Positions 32,303 to 42,530 of a stretch of 56,760 bases of DNA are shown one piece after another (the stretch's first letter is position 1; each line of letters begins with the position of its first letter). Position numbers and translations under genes: made by a program. The DNA is from Hypsibius dujardini (lineage: Eukaryota > Tardigrada > Eutardigrada > Parachela > Hypsibiidae). The notes under the pieces are model-generated. The model searched no databases. It saw nothing but the letters and a program-made list of their open reading frames with translations, and had not been told where the DNA came from. The stretch covers positions 1 to 56,760 of the forward strand of contig LRSR01012852.1 in assembly GCA_001579985.1 (NCBI GenBank), given 5' to 3'.

Positions 32303-33083
32303 ACCAACTGACGCCTGCGCAAATAGCAAATCGCCCGACTGTTCCTACACCATGCACTGGCAACTGTGGCTGCCTCAACGGTTGGTGCTGGAGCTATGAC
32401 AAGTTTCCTCCTCAAATCGGTGCAAAATGGTGTTGGACTCAGGCTCTAGGAGAGAGCAACCCAAACAAGAACTGGCAACGCTGTATGGAAACAGCGGACT
32501 GCGATGAGAGAATGACATGTGGATCTTCATCGCGATATACTGGCAGCACAACGATTCGTTCCGCCGAAGGTAAGGTTGGTTTTCAAACTCATTTGCAAAT
32601 CGAGATTTCCGATCTGAAATGCATGACTGACAGGCAGGGAAACAGACAGGCAAACAAACAGACAAACAGATAGACAAACAGACAGGCAGGCATACAGATA
32701 TACAATCCAACAAACAGACAGACAGACAGACATACAGACAGGTGGTAGATCAAAATTGGTCGCGTTAAATTCGCGGTCTTTCATAGATCAATTGACTGAC
32801 GTGGTTCGGGAGAACCGTCCAACCACTCCAACCCCATGCTCAACCTTTCTCATTAGAAACGAACCTCAATGTGGCTGTTCACTTGGCTGGTGCTGGGCCT
32901 ATGATGTTATTCCCTCAAAGAAACGTGATCTTTGGTGCTGGGCACAAGCACTGGGTGCAGACAAGGAAAGCAAGAAATGGCAGCGATGTGAGAGTGATGC
33001 AGATTGCGATGCTAGAATGAGATGTGCCTCTTCTTCCCGTTACGATACCTACTTTCCGGGAAGCTTACCTCGTTCCGACCAAG
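32303..33083 (+). pseudogene. Fragment of the CAP gene: two 8-Cys modules only
   Basis: Exon copies 32303-32569 and 32787-33083 correspond to CAP-gene exons 3 and 4 (267 and 297 bp, identical lengths), with intact splice sites and open frames. The signal-peptide exon, module 1 and all CAP exons are absent. There is thus no start codon in context and no partner exon, so I call it a truncated gene copy. It lies just downstream of the sulfatase on the same strand. Near-identity to arm 1 could reflect recent duplication or gene conversion rather than selection. Read-through transcripts joining it to another start cannot be excluded. Confidence 0.75.
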
Positions 33084-33289
33084 GTAAATATTTATCTCGC
33101 TTAACGATGTTTAATCCCTCTTTTCTTCGTTCGTTAACTGCTTACTTCCTGTCTTTCAAAAGTGTAATAATTAATATACTGTACCGGTATATATGTATCA
33201 ACTTTTCCCGTGAGTTTAGACCTGGCTTAAATTAATCTATGTTTATAAATTAACAGACCTAAACCAGATTTGGATTATTCAAATAACTA

Positions 33290-33900
33290 TTATATATTTA
33301 TCAGAGCGAGGAGCGAAGCGGCGAGGTCCTCTAGCTCGGGAAGTGGCGGAGATTTCCCCTCGCTTTCAGAGTGGGGTTTTTTTACTGATACTTGTTAACA
33401 TATCATGATTTTTCATAGGAGTCTTGTCGGTGCAAATACATTTGCAGGTTCAGAAAAAAATGGGGGAAAAAAGAATCTCTGCCAGTTTGTGCTACATGCC
33501 GGCGCTTGATTGATCGATTATTTGACAACTTTCTCGAAATTTTATTTTTTCATATTTTTTCAGTGTTTTACTGAACGTGAAAACATTCTTAAAATTTAAT
33601 GAAAACCTTCAAGGAGGTATTAAATTAAATTTAAAAAAATTTTCACCAACCGGAACACCTTGAGAAAATAAAACAGTGAACGAAAGCGTTAATATAATCC
33701 GTATTATTACATAAACATATTTGTTTGAAATAAAACATTAACGTTTGCAAACAAGACCGCAAAAACGGGGGAAACAGATGAAATAACGCGGTCCTAAATT
33801 TAAATTTCGAAATCTTGGTATGAGTGGTTTGCTGGACAAAAGACCGCGCTTTTTTCCATGTTCTGACATTTCCCGCTTATCAATGGATGACACATCAACA
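33290..33900. other. Arm-2-specific block replacing the CAP exon
   Basis: About 610 bp have no counterpart in arm 1. It begins ATCAGAGCGAGGAGCGAAGC, a GC-rich lead unlike its surroundings, then becomes AT-rich. No frame or inverted ends were recognised. It stands where arm 1 has 1.1 kb including CAP exon 5. Confidence 0.65.
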
Positions 33901-34190
33901 TGGAAATACTTGTGGTAATTTGGATACTGCGGGACTATCGCTTAGTAGTGACTAAGCCGTTTTACGTCGTAGTGCAGTTGAGCCTGAGAATTTATTTTAC
34001 CGCACGCGAAAACCAATTACGGTTCAATTTTTAAGCAAGCAGGACGTTAAGCTCTTTGCCCATCAATTTGCACTGATTCGAAGTAAGCACAACGTCGGAC
34101 ATACAGCCCATACACCCATGTCTTCTAGAGAGGAAACCTAAATCGTTAGAAAGATTAAACGACCTCTTCCTGTTCCAATGACTGCGACGC

Positions 34191-34973
34191 TCAGACGATG
34201 ACGACTTGGTCATCCTACACGAAAAAGAAACAAATCAGACAAGATGTCTTTTGTGAATTAATTACTAAAATTCTTAAGCAAAAAATGGAATACGTACGAG
34301 GAGAACGACCTCCTTGCCCTGGTACAGGCGGCTGTTGGAATAATCAGCAAGGGCAGCGGACTTCGAGCAGTCAACGTTGAAGAACCAGTCGCAGACTGCA
34401 ACAAAAACAGGATATGAGTTACCGACGCTAATCAAACCCCATTTAAAAAAAGCCTATTTATAAGGCGAGGAAGTGAACTTACCCAAAGTGATCTGGTTGA
34501 AGACCTAAAATACAACAAAAAGAGAGAAAATTAACCTCTTCGTGGAAAAAGACAAAACAACCAATGATTCAGGCACTTGCAGATAATTATGCAATCAGAC
34601 AAGCAGACAGGCATATAGGCAAACAAACGATGTTCGGACTTACGCTCAATTTGGGGCAGATGTAGCTGGTCAGTTGTCCGTTGACGTCGCATCGGTCGAA
34701 GAGCTGGCATTTGGAGGAGGCGGAGGTATCAGCATAGAAACCAGGCTTGGCGGGGTTGCACTGGATGGGGCGGGGGCTGGGGATGACCTGGTTGTCGGGG
34801 TAGTCCTTTCCGGCCACCGCGTTGGGGACGAGCGCCTGGATCTGCTCAGCAGTGAGGGCACCCTTTCCACGGAGCTTGGCGAGGGCGTCCCACACCTTGG
34901 GGACCTGGTCACCGTTGCCGGCAGCGAGGGCCACACCGAGAACGGCGGCGAGGACGATGAGGGAGGCCTGCAT
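34191..34973 (-). CDS. Secreted chitin-binding type-2 (CBM14) protein, copy 2, 157 aa
   Basis: Exons in transcript order: 34973-34644, 34504-34483, 34395-34298, 34214-34191; lengths (330, 22, 98, 24) equal those of copy 1. The signal peptide and all six CBM14 cysteines are unchanged. Differences seen are Val for Ala at VIPSPRP and a C terminus ending VVIV instead of LVIA. Introns are also almost identical to copy 1, including the TGCCTATATGCCTGTC stretch after exon 1. The function should equal that of copy 1 (chitin binding in cuticle or gut lining). A dosage or tissue difference is possible but not visible. This copy is not nested in a working CAP gene, since the flanking CAP exon is missing. 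Confidence 0.94.
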
Positions 34974-35059
34974 AGTAGTAGTGGAAGTGGTTGTTCGACT
35001 TGAAACGAAGGAAAGAATAGGAAATCCGGAAGTGTGCTTTTCCTGTCTGAAGAGTTTCG

Positions 35060-35068
35060 TTTTATATA
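35060..35068 (-). promoter_or_regulatory. TATA box of chitin-binding gene copy 2
   Basis: On the minus strand TATATAAAA, at the same distance from the ATG (34973) as in copy 1. The surrounding promoter is also conserved for over 100 bases upstream. Confidence 0.65.
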
Positions 35069-36331
35069 AAAAAGTGAAGTGTCTGAATACCGAATGATAT
35101 GAGGTTGCGTAACAGGCGGCATATCTGCCCAGAAGGCGAGCAACAGGTTCACCGGAGAGGATTACGCCGTGCAAGGGTTAATTAATTAGGTGGATAGAAT
35201 GGTCGTTTGCGATGGTTCACATGTCAATGTCGGCGAAATTTGCCAGAACGATTGTCTACACGGCACGACAGACAAGTCGTGCGACTTAATAACTCTCGGC
35301 AGTAATTCTAATTACTTGCATTGCATAGTTGTTGGCCTAAGTAAGAGTTAATGAGTCCGTCAGTGGGGTTGCTCATTTTCGTAGGAATGCGCGCCGTCAG
35401 TGTGCACATTATTCTGGTTATCATACTGTATGTCGTGTCAACGCGATTTATTTGCAAAATTGCGTTTCCCCTTGAAGGAATACTGGTAGGCTTTCAAATT
35501 ACATTTGCCTGTTCAAATAAAAATTACTAAGAGCTACATGTGATTACGCTATTAATTTTTTATTCAGATAATATTTTGGCTAAATGCGCTTCATAAAAAT
35601 ATATAGGAATTGTTCCATGTGATTGATTGGTTTTGTTTTTTGCTTTTTGAATATAAATAATTTAGATAATTCAATTAGTTAGTGTAATGTAATTAAATTT
35701 TAATGTATATTGAATATTATTAACGAAAAGTTCTCCTGAATTTACGCAGTACAAAACGGCCAGATAATTCTTGATGAAATTTACTGAACAACTCGACTCA
35801 TTCAATCTATAAATAATCGCTCAAAATGCCTCCAAATTCAGGAGTGGGGGAGGGGTTAAGGCTCCGGTTTTGTTTGCATTTGCTTTGCGTTTTGGAATTT
35901 CTAAATCATTTCGTCAAAAGAAAGCAAAATATATAAGTGTAAAAAAAATCCAGATCCCGGACAAGCCAGTCCAGTTTCTGAAATAATATTTGGGAGGAAT
36001 TTTATAGAAACCAGCCAGTTACACTTTTTCCACTTGTTCAGAAATTGTGTGTAACCGGCGTTCGGTGGCTAGTCTTCAAAAATAAGTTATCCATTTTATA
36101 ATTCCAAAAAAAACATTCCACTGCCTTTTAGCGTTTAAAAAACTAAAAATTTCAAACGGTTTTTTCGCTAATCGATTTGGCGCAGAGAACACTTTTCCAG
36201 CACACTTGGGCATTGCGCAATGCCCAACGTTCTGCAACTGGAAACTGGTAAAAATGCATTTAATTTAGTTCAATGGTGCTTTTTATATTTCGGACCTTCT
36301 GATTGATTCCATTAATTTTTCGGGTGACCCA

Positions 36332-37118
36332 AGGATAATATGTGTATTGGAGGCACTTCAGCGTCTCGTGAAACAGAGGGGCAGGGAGGATTTGCTGCCC
36401 CGCCGCACTGTCTTTGATGACGGCCTAGAAGACGTTACCGCTGATTGCCTCGATGACGGGATTTACGGGCAGCAATGCGACGACGAGGGCGACCGGGACT
36501 TGTCCAATGGTAAATATTTTATTGGTTTCATTTTGGCATGCATTTCTTTAATTTTTGATGACTCGCGGAGCCTCGAAGCAACGGAATAACGTAGCAGAAA
36601 TTTATACAACAGGGATCGAATTCATTTGATTGATTGATTGGCTGAATAGATGATTAGTGAAATGTTTCTTCATGATTGTTCATTAGATTGATTGATCAAG
36701 TTTTTACGGATTTATTGCAAGCTGGGCGGTGGACCTTTGTAAAGGATTTTTTCTGACAGATGTGCTGGAACTCGTCGCCTAAGACAACGACACGGGATCC
36801 ACGCTCGACTGTGAACAATTACTACTTCAGTTCGCTATTATCACCTTCCGGCTGCAGCAGCTAGAGAATTGGACTACGCAGGAAATTAGCCGGCCAAGCA
36901 GTCAGCCTTGCACCAACACTCCTTCGTCTCTAGCGCCACCCGTTGATACGTCTTCAGACCCTCAAACTACCGAAGATACCTCCTACCAGACAGCTGTTCT
37001 TCGTGGATATTGTGAGGCAACGTTTATTGAGTCCATTTCGGAAGCGGTGGTGGTGACTCGACGGCTTGATGTCCAGTCGATGAGTTTTTTTAGTTTTATA
37101 GCACCGGTTTACGCTTAA
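36332..37118 (+). CDS. Possible two-exon hypothetical gene, partial
   Basis: Exon A (about 36332-36509) is open and reads through LQRLVKQRGREDLLPRRTVF, then an acidic stretch, and ends at a GTAAAT donor in phase 1. Exon B (36784-37118) starts after CCTAAG, begins in the matching phase, and runs 111 codons to TAA. It includes LLLQFAIITFRLQQLENWTT and a Ser/Thr/Pro-rich segment. Codon use and GC content are higher than in the surroundings, which favours coding. There is no ATG in exon A, so upstream exons would be needed; none was found. No family is recognised. A decayed gene or transposon piece is equally possible. Confidence 0.3.
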
Positions 37119-38182
37119 TTCTGGGACAAGTACCATAGCGATTGAATGAAAAATGACTTTTTGTTCATGACAGTTTTTATCGTAATAATGAAGAAAACTT
37201 TTTGATTTTCGGATCAGTGGAAGCATAATTATCGATATCCAAAAGCTGAAATCTTTGTACGCTGTTTTCTCGGAAAGTCGTTTTTGGTCTAATGCTTGGT
37301 TGCCGTCCCGTTACTTTGTTACTTCCGGTCTAAATCGTGCAACCAAGCACTCAAAATGTTGGCCATTCACCCCTCCGTAATCAAGGCTGTCATGCTTACC
37401 TACTAAGAGTACCGTAAGGATTAACAGTCGTTTATACATTATCTTCCAAATTTATGTTGTGATTTTTCCATTAAAGAAAATTAATATAGTGTACGTGTCA
37501 TGCTGAAACTCGCCCCCCCCCCCACCTGTATGCGAAATTGCATAAACCACGAGCTAAGAGGGCGAAGGTCGAACTTGTAGTACGGAATGCAATATGTAAG
37601 GTACAGAATATATGCAACCCAATGTCAACTTGACGCGTCTGGAGTGCGTAATAGTCGTCTGGATATATTTGTTTCCAAGGTCAATGTCAAGCTGACCATA
37701 TGTTTTGCGTGTTCGCCCTTTTCATTCTCACGAAGTTTTCCGCCATTGTTGTTATACGTACGCATCACAGGACCTTATATTGACGATGCAGCTAGCTATA
37801 CAAGTAAACCGAAAAGGCAAATAATGGAACCCGCGCACGTCACACAGCTGTCGGGACATAATGGAAATTTCCCTTTTTCACTTCTCGGACACTTTGCGGA
37901 CAGTCTGCTCTGACTTATCCCCATTTAAAAGATAACAGATTGACGCTGCGCTTAACACGGAAAACCGCAATTCCATTTCTTACTATTGGTCAGGCTTTTT
38001 TCCAACAAATTATGGGAGACAAGTGATTGCTGTCTTCCTAATTATTTCCATAGATGTTATATATATATATTAATTTGCATACATTTTTAGCCTTTTCATC
38101 CGATTTTTGTTTATTATGTAGGAGTTGATTATTTCGTTGATTATAATCCTTTGTCTAAGCGCGACGCTTAGACGTTTCTTCA
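37119..38182. other. Intergenic upstream of the GPCR
   Basis: No supported gene. A poly-C run at 37507-37518 is notable. A 108-codon frame at 37587-37913 has no protein-like features. The promoter of the GPCR should lie here, but no motif was identified. Confidence 0.45.
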
Positions 38183-41100
38183 ATGCATCTATTGGCATGT
38201 TTAAGTGCCTACATTATCCTCGTCGTGATTCGCTTGCATTCAGGCTTTCATCTGAGGCTGACTACAGCCCAACCGCCTCAACTGAGTCCCATAAACAATG
38301 ACCAAACAAAATGGGGAGATAACTTAGACCCGCAGATAGACATTCAGCAGCTAGAGAAGGCCCTGCAAGCCTACTACGGCCCGGGGTTCACCATTCATCT
38401 GCCGCATTTACGGTCGCGACGAGAGGTCAAGAGCAGCTCCGGTGATGCAGCACCGGAGGATTTGATGGATCCTCAGGCAGACGTTCAGCTTTACGCGGCA
38501 GCGGCACTGGCACCGCCTAGGCCACGGAATAGCGGGCATGCCACGTCCAAACCGAAACCATTATCGATACTGATGAACTTTGGACTAGATGGGGTGTCCC
38601 AGTGGTCAGATCCCGATGACGACCATCAGGACGATTGTCCGGCAGGTCAGGGACCGCTTCCTTGTTTTAAATGCTTTGTCTATGTCTGTGTCTATGTCTA
38701 TATCTGTGTCTGTGTCTGTGTTTGCATTGGTCCCTGTGTCTGACTGTGGCACTTTCCATGTCTGTTCATGTTTGTGCCTGTTGTTTCGGTCATTCAATTG
38801 AGATGTTCTTCCTTTCCAGGCACAATATTTGATCCGCACGGCATGGTCTGTCGCGAGGCCGTTTGCGTTCCCCTGCCGCCCATATTACCGGCAAAACCGA
38901 ATCCAGACGAACCACTATGCAGTCGCACCAGGACAAACCGCACCATTAACATCCCCACCAACGCGAATTCCTCCACAATATTCATGTCCCTCGGTCTGCA
39001 CGATGAGACCCACAAGAACAGAACCTACACCGCTGCCCTTCATAATTGTTGTCTGGAGCAACGACTGGAAGCCAAACTACAGGAAACAGTAGCTCAAGTC
39101 CTCAAAATAAACATCATGCAAATCCGCAATATTACCGTTCCCAACTTTATTCAATACCCGGAACGACCGCAAACCTCAGAGAGGAAAGATTTCCATTCCA
39201 GTAGAATTGAGAGTGACGATATCGATAGCTTTCCTCACGAACGGAAACTTTCCGTCAGCGAAATCGATCGCGTGGAGGTTTCGTTTGTGCTCCACCGAGT
39301 TATTGTCAATGGACAGAATAGAAATGACTCTGACTCGGTGGTGGAGATGTACAGCAAACTTGCGAAGGAAGTGGTGGACGAGAAGAGCTTCCTCTTCAAG
39401 GTTGACGATGTGGAGTGGGAGGTGTTCGGCATTTGGGAAGAGTTCTCCAACGGTAGAAGATTTTTATCAGATTTTTCAAATTTATTTTGCGTAAGTTATT
39501 TGAACCAAAAATTAACAGTGCAAACAGATTCATTGATTGCCAGTGATAGATCGTAGCAAAGGGTGCAATAACTTCTGTTCTTGTCCCCTTAACACTTACG
39601 GTGTCTATCGATGCACCCATCATTGGGCCTTCAAATTTCATCTTAATTGCAATTATCTATCGAATTGACGGTTACATTGTGAAGACAAAAACTAATTTTC
39701 TGAAGCTCTGAAATAACTAGCGTAACTATGCATAAATTTTTCAGTTAACAAAGTATGCTAATGAATGTATAATTTTCTTGATTAATGAGATGCATTAATA
39801 TGAAAATTTTTCCTTAATATTAATTAATGCAACGTATTAATAATGTGTGATTAATTTGATCCCATAATACAATTTATTAAAACGCGTAAAACTTTCTTAA
39901 ATTAATATAATATATTAATAAAGGTATAATTTCTCTAATTAATAAAATTCGTTAATGCACGCGTAATTTTCTGAAACTAAGAGAATATATTAACACATCC
40001 ATAATTTTCTTACCTGATAAAGTGTAATACCATACGTACAATTCTCATTATTAGTACAAGGTATTCATATTTGCAGAACTTTCGTAATTCATAAAATTTA
40101 TTAATACATGTGTAATTTTCTTGTTTAATTGAATTGCAGGGGAAAAGGATCTGTCGAATATTTCGTGGTGCAAACGCGGTGTGGTCAACGTGCTCTGCAA
40201 CGATGCCTTCCATGCCAGCCTCAACTCTACCAACTCCTCCATTCTCGTCGTGGCCACTAACAAGACCTACGAACTCGGGCAATTCAAGCTGCAGATTTTC
40301 CTCAAAAACGTCCAGGGGGTGCCCTACATTATGCAAGTTAGTGTTCATATTTATATTTATTCATATTTATATTGAAATTGTTATTTAAAGTAGCGAAAAA
40401 TAACCTTTTTCTTTCAATTTTTATTTTACTTGAAATCGGAAATCGTGATTGCAATTTTAATTAAATTCAAAAACGTCATTAAACAACACTAACATTTAGG
40501 TCGCTATGGTATGCGACGTCCCTCCCGCCTGCCCGAACAATGCACCGCGTTTCTACGCCGGATCTTCGGCCACACGTCATCCCAACATGTCGTTAGAGTA
40601 TAACAACATGCTCTATGACGTCAGCGAATACCAATACGATAAGGTCGCCGAAAAATTCACCCTTTGCGGGAACGTTCGCGTCCGGAAAGAGGGAAATTCA
40701 GTGATGGGATTCAATATGCGGGATGATCTTAGTTATATCTCGACAAGCCTGTCGATTTTATCGGTTATTGCACTTATACTTACGCTGATTATTTATGGAA
40801 TATTTCGGGATCTGCGGACCTTGCCGGGGTGGAATTTAATTAACGCAATGGTGGCCTTGGTTGTTGCCCAAACGGCTCTGCTCCTCAATTCCGCCTTCAA
40901 AACCGATGAAATGTGCTGTTTCATCGGAATCATCACGCACTACTCGTATTTATTAGGTACTGTAGCTTAGCTGATCTATACAGTTTATCAATTAATTAAT
41001 TTATGCTTAGTTTATTTGATTTATTGCTTAAAGGAAAATTTAATTATACAAAATAATTTTTATATCTTATGCCACACTCACAGATGTCCTTGCAACTGTA

Positions 41101-42530
41101 GCATTGTAGCACATGCATGGGCGCATACAAGTAAATTTTATTAAAATTCCACTTCGAGCTTTTGGAATTGAATTTGAGGCTCATCGCTTCAAATACATAG
41201 AAAAGCGACACATTAGTCGTGTTGTTCCGTCAGCCTGTACCACATGAAAGACATTCGGTGTTTATTCAATGATGAATTAATTCGGAATCATTTTATTTTT
41301 AACTGATCTAACTTAAATTAATTTCGAATCACTAATTCATGTAGACTTACAACTATTTTTTTGTTTACTTCTTAGTAAAACATATTGCTCGTTAATATGT
41401 CCTTCACGTATTATACATTTTTGTTGTTGATTTTGTTGTAATAATTGTTCGTTATTATGTCTTCCATGTATAATTAATTTTTTGTCTTTAGTGTATTATA
41501 AATTTTTGGTGTCCAACATGCCGCGTTTGTCCTCCTTAAAAAAGCGAATTATTATTGTTAACTTTCCTCTTTATCTACGAGCAGTCTTTTATGTTTTATT
41601 TTATTTTTGCCCGGTAACAATAGCTAATTTTGTGTGTGTTTTTATATTACGTTCAGGTTTTTTCTTTGCCAACGTTATTGCCTTTGATATCTACTGCACC
41701 TTCGGAAGCGGTCGCTCAGGAACCTTCCGTATACCTAATGGGGACCGCCGTGCTGTTCGCATTAGGGTGTTGAAAAACATGGCTTACTGCTACCTATCCG
41801 CAGGCGTCATAGTGGGCGGTGCGGTCATTTTAGATAGACAGAACGTGCCGAAATGGGAAGTGCAGTATCAGGAGCTGTGTTGGATTGCGGGTCAGCGTGC
41901 GAGTTTGATCTTCTTTGCACTGCCGGTGATCGTGATTAACGTCGTCAATGCTGTCCTGGTGGGAGTGACTTTCTATCGGATACGCCAGCATCAAAAGCGA
42001 ATGCAGGGACTGAGGGTGGGAGCAGCGACGAAGGATGGCAAGGCGGCGAAAGGGGAGGTGATGTCTTATGTGAGAATTGGATCGGTGTTTGGGTTCACTT
42101 GGATTTTCGGAATTGTGGCCGGGTTTGTTACGAATCAGGCGACACATGATCATGCGATGTTAGTTTTCTATGAGGTCATGATATATGGTAAGTTTTCAAA
42201 TTGTTAGATCTGCTGTGCCTGAGTCTGTGTCTGTGTCTGTGTCTGTGTCTGTGCTGCTGTATCTGTGTCTGTGTTTGTTCGCTTTGATGTTGACTTGTTA
42301 GCTCGCAGTGTAATTGTGGGCGTTTCGTTGCAGCCTTCATTTTTACCCAGTCTTGCCAAGGAGTTCTGATCTTCCTAGCCTTTGGAATGAACTCCAACGT
42401 CCGCGGAAAGATAGTCAAGCTTTACAAACAGCATTACGTCCGAGTATGCAAAAGTTGCGGTACGAAAATTTGCCGCTGCACGAACGGTTCATCACTGACC
42501 AAATCGATTAGAGCGGATTCCTTCAACTAA
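38183..42530 (+). CDS. Methuselah-like secretin-family GPCR, 825 aa, 6 exons
   Basis: Exons: 38183-38645, 38820-39452, 40140-40336, 40500-40956, 41657-42187, 42334-42530; phases match. The ATG begins a signal peptide (LLACLSAYIILVVIRL). About 490 residues of ectodomain follow, with many N-glycosylation sites and cysteines; no named domain is certain. Seven helices start near residue 510: TM1 LSILSVIALILTLIIYGI, TM2 WNLINAMVALVVAQTALLL, TM3 with FFFANVIAFDIYCTF, TM4 YLSAGVIVGGAVIL, TM5 FFALPVIVINVVNAVLVG, TM6 GSVFGFTWIFGIVAGF and TM7 with FTQSCQGVLIFLAFG. The TM3 FxxNVxxFDI and TM6/7 motifs are those of Methuselah-like receptors. No GPS cleavage motif was seen. The cytosolic tail is short and Cys-rich (KSCGTKICRC). 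Ligands of this family are mostly unknown peptides or amines. Confidence 0.92.
38677..38737. repeat. TGTCTA/TGTCTG repeat in GPCR intron 1
   Basis: A hexamer-like repeat of TGTCTATGTCTG words begins about 30 bases after the donor. Confidence 0.85.
39690..40135. repeat. Degenerate AT-rich tandem repeat filling GPCR intron 2
   Basis: The motif TAATTTTCTT-(gat)TAAT-n-ATTAATA recurs about eight to ten times with a period near 40-60 bases. Examples are around 39770, 39840, 39905, 39965, 40000 and 40110. The last unit merges into the acceptor (TTGAATTGCAG) of exon 3. Confidence 0.65.
40957..41656. other. GPCR intron 4
   Basis: 700-bp AT-rich intron. The open frame just before exon 5 (from about 41482) is intron read-through, because the TTCAG acceptor at 41656 joins exon 4 and 5 in phase inside TM3. 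Confidence 0.8.
42221..42276. repeat. (TGTGTC)n hexamer repeat in GPCR intron 5
   Basis: GTGTCT repeats start about 33 bases after the exon-5 donor. Confidence 0.9.

Larger units (their letters stand above)
32088..36000. repeat. Arm 2 of the large inverted duplication
   Basis: Reverse complement of arm 1 (18075-22587). It begins about 15 bases after the sulfatase polyadenylation signal and ends in sequence matching CAP intron 5 (TATTATTTCAGAAAC near 18083 against its complement near 35980). CAP exon 6, just outside arm 1, has no copy here. The 3.9-kb length is shorter than arm 1 because of the unmatched internal block and small indels. Confidence 0.9.

Noticed and set aside
34674-35003. 109-codon frame antisense to chitin-binding copy 2 (and its twin at 19093-19422)
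   Set aside because: It is the reverse reading of GC-rich exon 1. It lacks a signal, domain or splice context, and its conservation follows from the sense gene.
41482-41656. N-terminal extension of GPCR exon 5
   Set aside because: A TTCAG acceptor at 41656 joins exon 4 in phase and rebuilds TM3; the extension is intron.
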